Of a DNA stretch of 64,000 bases, positions 27,196 through 36,310 are shown one piece after another. Positions within the stretch are counted from its first letter, which is position 1, and each line of letters begins with the position of its first letter. A model generated the notes under the pieces. That model saw only the letters and a program-made list of their open reading frames with translations, had not been told where the DNA came from and made no database searches. The position numbers were made by a program, and so were the translations under genes. The DNA comes from Prevotella sp. (GTDB taxonomy: Bacteria > Bacteroidota > Bacteroidia > Bacteroidales > Bacteroidaceae), in the NCBI GenBank assembly GCA_017417465.1, contig JAFPZD010000250.1, forward strand, positions 18,346 through 82,345, read 5' to 3'.

Positions 27196-27825
27196 TTTTC
27201 AGCGCACGAATCATTCAAGTCATCCCCTTCTGTTAATACGCCATTTACCAGACGTTAACATGGCATTAAGCACCCGTAAGTGTGCTATTTACGCACAGCA
27301 AACTGCATCTTATTGCAAATGTAGAAGCGGCCCATGTGGCAAGTTTCCTGCACGTTTCTACGAAGAAGCCGTTGGTTTCCTCCGTAGGAAACCAATGGTT
27401 TCTCCTATAGGAAACCGATGGCTTCTGTGTGAAGAAACCGATGTTTTCCTACAAGGCTCCCTTCAGGATGCCTTTTCCTTTACTGTGGTTCTCGAGGTTT
27501 GGAAACACACGCGTCATGCTGCTCATAGGTGACAAAGTCAGAAGCCGTCCACAGTGTAGGTTTTCGATGATATTGCGCCATATATTTGTCAAATTCCGGT
27601 TTTTAATATCACAACATCACCACTAATATAACACTTTAACATATTGTATAACAAAGACATACAGCGTTAGTGATATTAGTGATATTACTTTTAAAATTTA
27701 AGGTTTTCAGCAAATACGGCCTGAAAGGCAAATAGGCCATTAGTTCATATACTGCCTATAAGTTTAGCGGACTCCAATACTACAAACATAGGTTTGGGGG
27801 CGACAGGATGTTTTTTCTATTTTTC
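27196..27825. other. Gene-free gap with a 23-bp array and a 9-bp-unit inverted repeat
   Basis: At about 27367-27450 four degenerate 23-bp units each carry a GTTTCCT/AGGAAAC-type inverted repeat. At about 27603-27686 units TAATATCAC/AACATCACC face AGTGATATT/AGTGATATT across some 45 bp, resembling a decayed 9-bp-unit hairpin. Short open frames here have no family features. The remainder is AT-rich with nothing recognisable. Confidence 0.6.
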
Positions 27826-27856
27826 TTGGTTGTTTCAAGAAAAAAGTGTATCTTTG
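27826..27856 (+). promoter_or_regulatory. Promoter of the GH29 fucosidase gene
   Basis: TTG at 27826-27828 and TATCTTTG at 27849-27856 with a 20-nt spacer. It rules out the upstream start at 27794. Confidence 0.75.
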
Positions 27857-27895
27857 CACAATGAAAGTAACCTGCCAACAATAACCTACAACGAT

Positions 27896-29776
27896 ATGAC
27901 AACCCGACAATCATTAACGGCACTATGCCTGCTGGCCGCCCTCACTGGCCAAGCACAGCAACAGGCTCCCGCACCCGTCGGCCCACTGCCCACCGAACAC
28001 CAGGTACGGTGGCAACAGTTAGAGACGTATGCGTTTATCCACTTCGGACCGAACACGTTTGGCGACCGCGAGTGGGGCTATGGCGATGCACCGCTCAGCT
28101 CGTTCAACCCAACACGGCTCGACTGCGAGCAGTGGGCACAAACGGTGAAGACGGCCGGCATGAAGGGCATCATCCTCACCGCGAAGCACCACGATGGCTT
28201 CTGCTTATGGCCAACAAAGTACACCGACTACTCGGTGCGCAACACCCCGTACAAGGATGGCAAGGGCGACATTGTCGGCGAGTTGGCCGAGGCCTGTCGC
28301 AAATACGGTCTGAAGTTGGGCCTCTACCTGTCACCCTGGGACCGTCACCAAGCGTTCTACGGCACGCCGCTCTACCGCGAGTATTTCCACGCACAGCTTG
28401 AGGAGCTACTGACGCAGTACGGCGAGCTATTCGAAGTGTGGTTCGACGGCGCCAACGGTGGCGACGGCTGGTATGGCGGAGCCCGCGAGGTGCGTAAGAT
28501 CGACCGCCGCACGTACTATGATTTCCCCCGTGCTCACCGCGAGGTATGGCAGCACCAGCCACAAGCCATCATCTTCAGTGATGGCGGCCCCGGCTGTCGA
28601 TGGGTTGGTAACGAGAACGGCTATGCCGACGCCACCAACTGGTCGCTGCTGCGCATACAGGAGGTGTATCCTGGCTACGACAAATACTTCGAGCTGACCA
28701 GTGGCCATGCCGACGGTGACACATGGGTGGCCTCAGAGTGCAACACCTCGATACGTCCGGGCTGGTTCTACCACGAAAGCGAAGACCAGAAAGTAAAAAC
28801 CGTTGAGCAGCTGGCTGACCTCTACTACCGTTCCGTAGGCCATAATGGCACCTTCCTGCTTAACTTCCCTGTCGATAAGGACGGGCTCATCCACCCCACT
28901 GACTCCGCCCACGCTGTTGATTACCACCGCTTGGTGGCTGCCGAGCTGAAAGAAAACCTGCTGCTGAAGGCTAAGATCAAAGCTTCTGACGAGCGCGGCA
29001 AGAACTTCAGCACTAAGAACCTTACCGATGACGACTACGACACCTACTGGGCAACCAACGACGGTGTGACCAGTGCCACTCTGGACATCATTCTGCCCAA
29101 GGCACAGCCCATCAACCGCCTGCTGCTTCAGGAGTACATTCCACTGGGCCAGCGTGTCGAGAAGTTTAGCATCGAATATTTCCCCTTGAAAAACCAGGGG
29201 CAGTTTATTCCCATAAAAGGCCACAACATGGGCGTTCCGAACCTCCTCACCTTGTCGAGATGGCAGCCACTCTACGTCGATGAGGCCACGACCACCATCG
29301 GTTACAAGCGGTTGCTGAGATTCCCCGCCGTCACCACCAAGCATCTGCGCATCCACTTCGAGCAGGCTCGTGGCCCGTTATGCATCAACGCCGTTGGCGC
29401 CTTCTATGCCCCCAAGGGTCAAGAGACCTCCGTGCTTGCCAACAGCCGTGCAGCCCTGCGTGGACTGCCTGCCACGGTGGTGGACGATGCCGATGGGCAG
29501 GGCGTGCTGCTCGACCTTGGCTCGCCGCAGACCATCCGCTCGCTGCACTACTTGCCGGCAGAGAACGGCCTCATCGCCATCTACGAGGTGTATGCAGGCC
29601 TGTCGACCGACCAGATGACGCGCGTCGCCGAGGGAGAGTTCTCGAATATCCGCAACAACCCCATCCAGCAGGACGTCAGCTTTCCTGCCGTCAGTGCCCG
29701 CTACGTGCGACTGAAAGCCACCCGCATGGTCAATGAGTCGGAGACGGTGAAGTATGAGAAGGTGGTGGTGAGGTAG
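27896..29776 (+). CDS. GH29 alpha-L-fucosidase
   Basis: Start at 27896 (MTTRQSLTALCLLAALTGQAQ signal peptide), downstream of the promoter; 626 residues. The barrel opens with FIHFGPNTF and the family signature KHHDGFCLWP. The likely nucleophile is D184 in VWFDGANG. The C-terminal half holds F5/8-type carbohydrate-binding modules (about 350-620). It removes terminal fucose in the periplasm. The layout resembles the GH29 subfamily acting on alpha-1,3/1,4 linkages, though I cannot assign it with certainty. Its 3' end overlaps the convergent flippase-like gene by 47 bp. The FucP-like transporter at 61.3 kb could take up the product. Confidence 0.92.
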   Translation: MTTRQSLTALCLLAALTGQAQQQAPAPVGPLPTEHQVRWQQLETYAFIHFGPNTFGDREWGYGDAPLSSFNPTRLDCEQWAQTVKTAGMKGIILTAKHHDGFCLWPTKYTDYSVRNTPYKDGKGDIVGELAEACRKYGLKLGLYLSPWDRHQAFYGTPLYREYFHAQLEELLTQYGELFEVWFDGANGGDGWYGGAREVRKIDRRTYYDFPRAHREVWQHQPQAIIFSDGGPGCRWVGNENGYADATNWSLLRIQEVYPGYDKYFELTSGHADGDTWVASECNTSIRPGWFYHESEDQKVKTVEQLADLYYRSVGHNGTFLLNFPVDKDGLIHPTDSAHAVDYHRLVAAELKENLLLKAKIKASDERGKNFSTKNLTDDDYDTYWATNDGVTSATLDIILPKAQPINRLLLQEYIPLGQRVEKFSIEYFPLKNQGQFIPIKGHNMGVPNLLTLSRWQPLYVDEATTTIGYKRLLRFPAVTTKHLRIHFEQARGPLCINAVGAFYAPKGQETSVLANSRAALRGLPATVVDDADGQGVLLDLGSPQTIRSLHYLPAENGLIAIYEVYAGLSTDQMTRVAEGEFSNIRNNPIQQDVSFPAVSARYVRLKATRMVNESETVKYEKVVVR

Positions 29777-30851
29777 AATCGAACTTAATGAGGGCGAGGC
29801 CAATGGCTGTCCAGATAAGCTCGCGCAAGCGTACAAGCAGTGCTACGAAGATGCCTGCTGAGGCTGTCATGCCCAGCCCATTGACCGACATAAGAAAGCC
29901 ACCCTCTCGGCCACCCAGCTGCAATGGTATAAAGAACAGCATGTTGGCGAAGAGCGACGTGAAGGCGAGGATAAGAATGCACTGCAGATAGTTGGCCGAT
30001 GGCATGATGACCAGCAGTATGAAGAAAATTTCGAGTGCCGACAGCACGCGACAGGCCAGCTCCAAGCTGACGGCTGTGACAAAGGTTCGTGGATTCTGGT
30101 TGTGGAGGGCCGCTATCTGTCGGTCAATTTCAGCCAGCTGTTCGGCATGACTATCGAAGAAGGGCCGTGCCCACCGCTTAGCGAAAGGAATGTGACGCAA
30201 CAACTTGATGCCCGTGGCGGCAATTCCCCGCTTATAGCCCTTCAGGAAGAACCAGATAGCCAGCAGACAAAAGGCAGCGACGGCGGCAATGAGTGTCAGC
30301 ATGAAAACATTGAGCGCCTGCGTACATATATATAATACGCACGAGAGAAGCCAGAACCAAAAATGCGAAAAGATGTGGGTCATGACGTAGAGCAGCACCG
30401 AAGCCGTGGCCCGCTTTGTGCCAATCTTAGGGGCAAGCGCCATGATGCGGTAGGGCTCGCCCCCCATCAGCCCCCCTGGCGTAGCATAGTTCAGTGCAAA
30501 GCCTGAAATAGTCACTTTGTATAGCCAAAGGAAAGAGAAAGGCTTCTCCGAGTCAGAAGTCCCTTCCGACCTTCCCTGACTGGGTGAGGATGCTGCGTCA
30601 GCGTTCTCAGCGAAGGAAGCCTCCCCTTGTGGGGGGAGGTTGGAGGGGGCTGGGACTTGGCTTTTTATAATGACCCACCATGCAGCAGTATTGAAGAGAT
30701 AGAGGAATGCCCACAGTGCGACAACTGCCAGAAACCAGTAGCCGGCACGCGTCAGGCCACTCCACACCTCGCGGTAGTCGAGCTGTGTGAGCATGATGGC
30801 CAGCACGACGAGTCCAAAGATGAGAAACGCGTTCTGATACTTCTTTTTCAC
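29730..30851 (-). CDS. Flippase-like / lysylphosphatidylglycerol synthase TM-domain protein
   Basis: A 373-residue polytopic membrane protein of the UPF0104/AglD-like family with about eight helices. The N-terminus has two helices (residues 8-22 and 40-62), and the family motif NYATPGGLMGGEPYR follows the insertion. Residues of about 65-103 (PSNLPPQGEASFAENADAAS and onward) are a Pro/Ser-rich block encoded by a repeat cassette, placed in a loop between helices. It overlaps pdxA by 4 bp (ATGA) and the fucosidase gene at its own 3' end. Its role is unknown; relatives help move or modify lipid-linked molecules. Confidence 0.82.
   Translation of the reverse strand: MKKKYQNAFLIFGLVVLAIMLTQLDYREVWSGLTRAGYWFLAVVALWAFLYLFNTAAWWVIIKSQVPAPSNLPPQGEASFAENADAASSPSQGRSEGTSDSEKPFSFLWLYKVTISGFALNYATPGGLMGGEPYRIMALAPKIGTKRATASVLLYVMTHIFSHFWFWLLSCVLYICTQALNVFMLTLIAAVAAFCLLAIWFFLKGYKRGIAATGIKLLRHIPFAKRWARPFFDSHAEQLAEIDRQIAALHNQNPRTFVTAVSLELACRVLSALEIFFILLVIMPSANYLQCILILAFTSLFANMLFFIPLQLGGREGGFLMSVNGLGMTASAGIFVALLVRLRELIWTAIGLALIKFDSTSPPPSHTSPSPTH
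30553..30655 (-). repeat. Repeat cassette inside the flippase-like gene
   Basis: A GC-rich block with CCTCCCCTTGTGGGGGGAGG-type internal inverted repeat, read as PAPSNLPPQGEASF...SSPSQGRSEG. It resembles the GH2 palindromic cassette in design and falls at a loop between membrane helices. Confidence 0.75.
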
Positions 30852-32008
30852 TCGATGGCAATAGTTTGTTCCGCGTCGTTGTTAGGGGCGTTGCGGCGCA
30901 ACGGTGCAGCCGCATTGCCGTCGTCCTTGTTGCGTGGCACGTTGAAGCGCACCTTCTCGCTGTCGTCACGGCGCTCATGGTAAAGCTTCGGCAGTGGGTT
31001 CTTCAGCGGCTCGTCATAGTTATCACGGTTACGGAATACGTCGATGGCGGTGTAGATGGCATTGCGTAGCGAGCGCTCGTCGCACTTGTTGCGCCCTGCC
31101 AGATGGAAGAAGGTGCCGTGAGCGGGGGCCGTGCGCACCAACTTCAGGCCGGCCGTGAAGCGTATGCCACCCTCGAGTGCCAAAGCCTTGAAAGGCGTCT
31201 GACCCTGGTCGTGGTACATGGCCAGAACGGCATCGAAACGGTAGTAGGCGCAACTGCCGAAGAAGTCGTCGGCGGCATAGGGACCAAAGACCTGAATGCC
31301 ACTGTCGGACAGCTCCTTGATGGCAGGGATGATGACCTCCTGCTCCTCAGTGCCCAGCTCGCCGTCCTCACCGCAGCGAGGGTTGAGACCCAAGACGGCA
31401 ATGCGCGGATTAGCAATGCGCAGGTCACGACGCAAGGCGTTGTGCAACAGAGTAGCCTTCTCGATGACCTTCTGCTTGGTGATGGCCTCCGAGACATCCT
31501 TCAGAGCCACGTTATTGGTAACAAGGGCTACGCGAAGGTCCTCGTTCATAAGGATCGTCAGTCCCTTGTTCCCATCGTTGAGACACTGCTCAATGAAGTC
31601 GGTGTGACCTTTGAAGCCAGGGATGCTGTTCTTAAAGACGGGAGCCGTGACCAGCACGTCGAAAGCATCCTTCTGGTAGTCGCTGACGGCACGGTTGATG
31701 GCCCTGAGAGCAGCATCGCCAGCCTCTGGCGTCGGCTCGCCGAAGGTCACTTTCACCTCCTCATCGATGACGGTGAGCAGGTTCAGCCGACCGTCCTTGG
31801 CATCGTCGGCCTTGTTGATAATGTTGAACTGAGGTTCTACGCCAATAGCTTTAGCGTGGTAGGCCGCCACCTTTGGAGCACCATAGACGATGGGGGTGCA
31901 GAGCTCCAGCATCGTAGGGTCGTCGAACGCTTTCAGTATCACTTCGTAGCCTATGCCGTTGGTGTCACCGTGGGTGATGGCTACGCGGGGGAGTCTTTCT
32001 TGTTCCAT
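30848..32008 (-). CDS. pdxA: 4-hydroxythreonine-4-phosphate dehydrogenase
   Basis: An NAD-dependent, metal-requiring enzyme of pyridoxal phosphate synthesis, 386 residues. Family motifs are ITHGDTNGIGYEV at the N-terminus, GHTDFIEQ in the middle, and the late metal-binding His segments MYHDQGQTPFKAL and APAHGT. The tail after about residue 345 (NKDDGNAAAPLRRN) is longer and more charged than usual. The start overlaps nothing, and rlmN ends 25 bp upstream. The stop overlaps the flippase-like gene start by 4 bp. Confidence 0.95.
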   Translation of the reverse strand: MEQERLPRVAITHGDTNGIGYEVILKAFDDPTMLELCTPIVYGAPKVAAYHAKAIGVEPQFNIINKADDAKDGRLNLLTVIDEEVKVTFGEPTPEAGDAALRAINRAVSDYQKDAFDVLVTAPVFKNSIPGFKGHTDFIEQCLNDGNKGLTILMNEDLRVALVTNNVALKDVSEAITKQKVIEKATLLHNALRRDLRIANPRIAVLGLNPRCGEDGELGTEEQEVIIPAIKELSDSGIQVFGPYAADDFFGSCAYYRFDAVLAMYHDQGQTPFKALALEGGIRFTAGLKLVRTAPAHGTFFHLAGRNKCDERSLRNAIYTAIDVFRNRDNYDEPLKNPLPKLYHERRDDSEKVRFNVPRNKDDGNAAAPLRRNAPNNDAEQTIAIE

Positions 32009-32033
32009 AAGAGGTTAATAGGAATAATAGGGG

Positions 32034-33128
32034 TTAATGTATTTGATGGGAGTTATGAGCAGTTGAGAGAAGGCCGCAAGCGGCGAAGATGTCTTGTCCT
32101 CGGCTGGCACGGATGGTGGCAAAGACGCCATGGCTGGTAAGATAGTCGCGCAGCCGCAGCAGCCGCTGCTCGTCGGTGGGTGGCAGGTCAGCGTCTGGTA
32201 TGCTGTGGAAACGAATCAGGTTGACACGGCACTCCAAGCCCTGCAGCAGACTGACGATGGCCTGCGCATGGCGCTGCGTGTCGTTGAGACCACCGAAGCA
32301 GATGTACTCGAACGAGCAGCGACGCTGGTGCGTAAAGTCGTACTGTCGCAGCAGGGCCACAGTGTCGTCGATGGGCATGGCCGCCTCAGCAGGCATGAGC
32401 TGTTGTCGCTGCTCATGGAAGGGCGAGTGGAGCGAGATGGCCACGTGGCACTGGCTCTCGTCGAGGAAGCGCTTCAGCTTGTTGCGGACGCCGACGCTGC
32501 TGACCGTGATGCGTTTGGGACTCCAGGCATAGCCGTCGGAGGCGGTGAGGATGGTGGTGGCACGCATCACGGCGTCGAGATTGTCCATCGGCTCGCCCTG
32601 CCCCATGAAAACGATGTTCGTCAGCTGGTCACGCTCAGGGAGCGCATATACCTGGTTCAGTATGTCGGCAGCGGTGAGGTTTCCCTGCCAGCCTTGCTTG
32701 CCCGTCTGGCAGAAGAGGCAGTTCATCTTGCAGCCCACCTGACAGGAGACGCAGAGCGTGGCACGGTCGTCGTCGGGTATGAAGACGGTCTCTACAAATT
32801 GAGAATTGGGAATTGAGAATTGAGAATTGGGAACTGGGAATTGAGAATTGTTTCCAGTGCGTACAGGGAAGAGGTACTTGACGGTACCGTCCTGCGAGTG
32901 CTGGGCATGGATGGGGGACATGGCGCCGACGACGAATCGCTCGTTGAGGCGTTCGCGGTTCTGTCGCGAGATGTTGGTCATCTCGTCGATGGTGCTGACA
33001 TGGCGGTCGTAGAGCCATCGCGCCATCTGCCCACCCGTGAAGGCGGGCATGCCCAGGCTCTGCGCGACAGCCTTCAGCTCGTCGCCCGTCATCCCAAGGA
33101 GTATCTGCTTGCCGTCTGCCATTGTCAA
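32034..33128 (-). CDS. rlmN: 23S rRNA (adenine2503-C2)-methyltransferase, radical SAM
   Basis: Methylates A2503 of 23S rRNA and A37 of some tRNAs. The 364-residue protein carries the 4Fe-4S cluster motif CKMNCLFC (C133, C137, C140) and GQGEPMDN for SAM binding. A late catalytic Cys sits in GQDIFAACGLL. Between LFPVRTGN and FVETVFIP, segments adjacent in usual RlmN, lie about 18 extra residues (SQFPVPNSQFSIPNSQ) at about 93-111, encoded by a 7-bp array. The gene lies 9 bp after the epimerase gene in a minus-strand run. Confidence 0.95.
   Translation of the reverse strand: MTMADGKQILLGMTGDELKAVAQSLGMPAFTGGQMARWLYDRHVSTIDEMTNISRQNRERLNERFVVGAMSPIHAQHSQDGTVKYLFPVRTGNNSQFPVPNSQFSIPNSQFVETVFIPDDDRATLCVSCQVGCKMNCLFCQTGKQGWQGNLTAADILNQVYALPERDQLTNIVFMGQGEPMDNLDAVMRATTILTASDGYAWSPKRITVSSVGVRNKLKRFLDESQCHVAISLHSPFHEQRQQLMPAEAAMPIDDTVALLRQYDFTHQRRCSFEYICFGGLNDTQRHAQAIVSLLQGLECRVNLIRFHSIPDADLPPTDEQRLLRLRDYLTSHGVFATIRASRGQDIFAACGLLSTAHNSHQIH
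32797..32850 (-). repeat. 7-bp AATTGAG/AATTGGG array inside rlmN
   Basis: Seven or eight units (AATTGAG, AATTGGG, AACTGGG on the plus strand) are read as NSQFSIP-type peptide on the coding strand. The 18-residue insertion interrupts a normally conserved junction. Confidence 0.9.
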
Positions 33129-33137
33129 CGGTGTTGT

Positions 33138-34187
33138 TTATGCTTTTCCGTAAAACGAGGCATACCACTCGGCGAAAGCCCGCAGGCCGTCGCGCAGCGA
33201 TGTCGAGGGTTTGAAGCCATAGTCACGCTCCAGTGCCGAGGTGTCAGCGTAGGTCACAGGGACGTCGCCAGGCTGCATGGGCACCAGCTCTTTGTGGGCC
33301 TCGAAGTCGTAGTCGGCAGGCAGCACACCTGCCCTTATGAGCTCCTGCTGCAGGATATCAACGAAGGTAAGCAGATTTTCGGGCTGATTATTACCGATGT
33401 TGTAGACATTATACGGCGGCACGGGGAGGCCATCCTCGCCATTGCGCTTCTCAGGTGCGCCCTGCATGATGCGTACGACGCCCTCTACAATGTCGTCGAC
33501 AAAGGTAAAGTCGCGCTTGCAGTTGCCGAAATTGAAAATCTGAATGGTCTCACCACGGCGCAACTTGTTGGTGAATCCGAAGTAGGCCATGTCGGGACGC
33601 CCTGCAGGACCGTAGACGGTAAAGAAGCGCAAGCCCGTCGAAGGGATGTTGTAGAGCTTCGAGTAGGCGTGGGCCAGCAGTTCGTTCGACTTCTTAGTGG
33701 CCGCATAGAGCGACACGGGGTTGTCGACCTTGTCGTCGGTGCTGTAAGGCACCTTCTTGTTTGAGCCGTAGACACTCGACGAACTGGCGTAGACCAGGTG
33801 CTCGACGGGGTTGTGACGGCAAGCCTCCAGGATGTTGTAGAAGCCGATGAGATTCGACTGGATATAGGCGTCGGGATTGGTGATGGAGTAGCGCACGCCA
33901 GCCTGCGCGGCCAAGTTGACGACGACGGCGGGCTTGTGCTCAGCAAAGAGCCGGTCGATGAGGTCACGGTCGGCAATGTCGCCACGGACGAAGACGAAGC
34001 GTGGGTCTTTCAGCGCATCGAGGCGCATCTCCTTGAGGCGCACGTCGTAGTAGTCGTTCATGTTGTCGATGCCGATAATGGTGGCTGTGTGGGTGTCGTG
34101 GAGCAGGCGCTTCACAAGATTCGAGCCGATGAAGCCGGCAGCGCCAGTGACAAGAATGGTTTTGTTTTCTAATGAGATGGTTGTCAT
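33138..34187 (-). CDS. UDP-glucuronate 4-epimerase-like NAD-dependent epimerase
   Basis: An extended short-chain dehydrogenase of 349 residues with the NAD motif GAAGFIGSNL (residues 15-24) and a YAATK catalytic Tyr/Lys. The AGVRYSITNPDAYI segment is typical of enzymes that interconvert UDP-glucuronate and UDP-galacturonate. It is third in a cassette after the GHMP kinase and the nucleotidyltransferase (15 bp after the latter). The set would turn a free uronic acid into UDP-sugar and epimerise it. Confidence 0.88.
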   Translation of the reverse strand: MTTISLENKTILVTGAAGFIGSNLVKRLLHDTHTATIIGIDNMNDYYDVRLKEMRLDALKDPRFVFVRGDIADRDLIDRLFAEHKPAVVVNLAAQAGVRYSITNPDAYIQSNLIGFYNILEACRHNPVEHLVYASSSSVYGSNKKVPYSTDDKVDNPVSLYAATKKSNELLAHAYSKLYNIPSTGLRFFTVYGPAGRPDMAYFGFTNKLRRGETIQIFNFGNCKRDFTFVDDIVEGVVRIMQGAPEKRNGEDGLPVPPYNVYNIGNNQPENLLTFVDILQQELIRAGVLPADYDFEAHKELVPMQPGDVPVTYADTSALERDYGFKPSTSLRDGLRAFAEWYASFYGKA

Positions 34188-34202
34188 ACTGTCAGGGGTG
34201 TT

Positions 34203-34964
34203 TTATGCAAAGAGGCGCTGTGCCTCGTAGTAAGTGTCAAGAGAACCAATGTCGAAGCGGCCAGCAGTCATGGGCCAGGCGTGCATTGTGGTGTGCTCCA
34301 CCATGTAGTGGGCCAGGTTGCCAGGAGCATCCTTGCCACAGCCGTTATCCACGGCGCCACGCACCAGCGGCAGGTCTTTCTTCAGATAGATATAGAAGGG
34401 TGGCACGGCCCAGTGCGACTTGGGCTGCTGGGGTTTCTCCTCCATGTTGAGCACGCGCCACTGATCGTCTACAACGATGACGCCCGTGCGCTGAAGTTTC
34501 TCAATAGAGGGCTGTTCATGGCACATGATGCACGACGTCTGCTTCTCGCGAGCGAAGTCTACAAACTCCTGGAACGAAAAATAGAGGATGTTGTCGGCAG
34601 CAGCAACCAGGAGGTCGTCGTCGATTGGAGCATTGAGATTTGAGTCTTGAGAATTGGGAGCACCGTTGATGGCAAGGAGAAGGTCGCAGACGGCGCCGAG
34701 ACGCGTCTCGTTGGTCTCCGTTCCATCGTCAATGATGGTGATAGGCTTCTGGCCCTTGCGGTTGGCGGCCCACTCGTCGAAGATGTGGGCAAACTTATGA
34801 TTGGTGACGACGATATGCTCGGTGATGTCGCTGATGGTGTCGAGGTCGTCGAGCATGCGGTCGAGAATGGTGGTCTGCCCAATCTTGAGCAGCGGCTTGG
34901 GAAAGTTCTTTGTCAGCTCGCCTAAACGGGTGGCGTAGCCAGCGGCTATGATGATGGTTTTCAT
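34203..34964 (-). CDS. Sugar-phosphate nucleotidyltransferase
   Basis: A 253-residue NTP-transferase with the N-terminal signature AAGYATRLGELTKNFPKPLL and the metal-binding Asp of AAADN. It would join a sugar 1-phosphate to a nucleotide. The adjacent kinase and epimerase suggest a uronic acid 1-phosphate and UTP; this is inference. Residues of about 101-111 (APNSQDSNLNA) come from a 7-bp array (34631-34660) inserted between LLLAIN and IDDDLLV. It lies 18 bp after the kinase gene. Confidence 0.85.
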   Translation of the reverse strand: MKTIIIAAGYATRLGELTKNFPKPLLKIGQTTILDRMLDDLDTISDITEHIVVTNHKFAHIFDEWAANRKGQKPITIIDDGTETNETRLGAVCDLLLAINGAPNSQDSNLNAPIDDDLLVAAADNILYFSFQEFVDFAREKQTSCIMCHEQPSIEKLQRTGVIVVDDQWRVLNMEEKPQQPKSHWAVPPFYIYLKKDLPLVRGAVDNGCGKDAPGNLAHYMVEHTTMHAWPMTAGRFDIGSLDTYYEAQRLFA

Positions 34965-34982
34965 AATGTGTCCCTAAGGGTA

Positions 34983-36170
34983 TTACAGGAAGTCAACGCC
35001 ATTGGCGGGGTCGCAGAAGAAGAGCTCAAAGGAATCGCGATATTGCGGGTACTGCTTCAGATACTCGTCGGTGACGTGACGACGGATGCTGTCCTCCTTG
35101 GCTGGGTCGACCAGCGCAATGCAGGCTCCCTTGAAGCCAGCACCACTGAAGCGTCCGCCATAGACGCCGTCGGTCTCACGCAATATCTTGTAGATGGCGA
35201 TAAGCTCTGGCGAGCCACACTCGTAGTTGTTCATCGAGCTTTCGCAACTCTGGAATATCAGTTCGCCAAATTTCTTGATGTCGCCCTCCTGCCAAGCCTT
35301 GACGCCATCCTCCACGCGATCGCACTCCGTGTAGAAGTGGCGGGCACGCTTCGCAAAACGCTCAGGCATCTTGTCCTCATACTTACGGAACACAGCCTCG
35401 TCGACGTCACGCAGGCGTGTCTCCTGCAGCTCACGCAACGGCTCGTTCTCGTAGGCTTGCATAATCCAGGCGGCCGTCTTGCACTCCGACACGCGCAGGT
35501 TGTAGTCGGTGCCCGTCAGTTTGCGAGTGACGCCACTGAAGAAGATGCCCAGCTTGAAAGGCAGCGGCTGGCGCCCGTCTCCGAAGGGCAACAACTTGTA
35601 CTCCGACGTCCGCGTATCCAGATAGAGCAGTTTGTCGGCCTCACAGAGCACCACACAGGCCTGATCGAGAATACCGTTGTTCAAGCCGACGTAGTTACGT
35701 TCGGCACGGCTGGCATAGTCGATTATCTGCATGCGTGTAAGCCCCAGCTGGTTCACCTTGTCGATGGCCATGACGAAGCCACAGAGCAGTGCTGCCGACG
35801 ACGACAGGCCACCAATGGGCATCGAGCCTTGAATGATGCCACGCACGCCTTGGCGCAACTGGAAGTCCTGCTGAAGGGCCCAGACGGCGCCACGCAGGTA
35901 GTCGCCCCAGTTCTGCTGCTTCTCGTCGATGGGCCGCTGCACGTTAAACGTCATCAGACCCTCGAACGACAGCGATGCCATCTCCACTTTCCCCGTCTCA
36001 GTAGCCGAGAAAAGGAACTCTATGCCGCTGTCAAAGGCGAAGCCGCTCACCAGCCCGTGCTGGTGGTCAACATGTGCGCCCAATGGGCAGATTCTATACG
36101 GGGCAAAGAGCTGGTAGAGCGCGTCGCCCTTGCCGAAAAATGTGCGATATGCCTGGAAGAGGTCTCTCAT
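34983..36170 (-). CDS. GHMP sugar kinase, galacturonokinase-like
   Basis: A 395-residue GHMP-family kinase with the ATP-binding motif PIGGLSSSAA and the late segment NGILDQACVV. In galactokinases the substrate loop reads GRVNLIGEHTDY; here it is PYRICPLGAHVDHQ, which I recall as the pattern of plant galacturonate 1-kinase. With the nucleotidyltransferase and UDP-glucuronate epimerase downstream, the most likely substrate is galacturonate or glucuronate rather than galactose. It is first in the minus-strand cassette, with a promoter at 36202-36209. Confidence 0.82.
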   Translation of the reverse strand: MRDLFQAYRTFFGKGDALYQLFAPYRICPLGAHVDHQHGLVSGFAFDSGIEFLFSATETGKVEMASLSFEGLMTFNVQRPIDEKQQNWGDYLRGAVWALQQDFQLRQGVRGIIQGSMPIGGLSSSAALLCGFVMAIDKVNQLGLTRMQIIDYASRAERNYVGLNNGILDQACVVLCEADKLLYLDTRTSEYKLLPFGDGRQPLPFKLGIFFSGVTRKLTGTDYNLRVSECKTAAWIMQAYENEPLRELQETRLRDVDEAVFRKYEDKMPERFAKRARHFYTECDRVEDGVKAWQEGDIKKFGELIFQSCESSMNNYECGSPELIAIYKILRETDGVYGGRFSGAGFKGACIALVDPAKEDSIRRHVTDEYLKQYPQYRDSFELFFCDPANGVDFL

Positions 36171-36201
36171 TTCACCTATTTATATTGATGTATACGAGCT
36201 G

Positions 36202-36209
36202 CAAAGGTA
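36202..36209 (-). promoter_or_regulatory. -7 element of the kinase-nucleotidyltransferase-epimerase cassette
   Basis: Reads TACCTTTG on the minus strand, 31 bp before the kinase start. Confidence 0.75.
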
Positions 36210-36260
36210 CGAAAATTTGTTCATACTCCCAAGTCTTTTTGCGAAAAACAGCCTTTTCCT

Positions 36261-36291
36261 TTTGATTTATCACGTTTTTTTAGTACTTTTG
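36261..36291 (+). promoter_or_regulatory. Promoter of the glycosyltransferase fusion gene
   Basis: TTTG at 36261-36264 and TACTTTTG at 36284-36291 with a 19-nt spacer, 19 bp before the ATG. It is divergent from the kinase cassette. Confidence 0.78.
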
Positions 36292-36310
36292 CACGGAAAA
36301 TCGAACCATT

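Noticed and set aside
31103-32140. 345-codon plus-strand frame opposite pdxA
   Set aside because: The minus strand encodes all PdxA motifs. The plus frame has no recognisable domain and is a codon-bias shadow.
34983-36170. Annotation as galactokinase (galK)
   Set aside because: The substrate loop differs from the galactokinase GEHTDY pattern and the neighbours handle uronic acids, so a GalK label is not supported.
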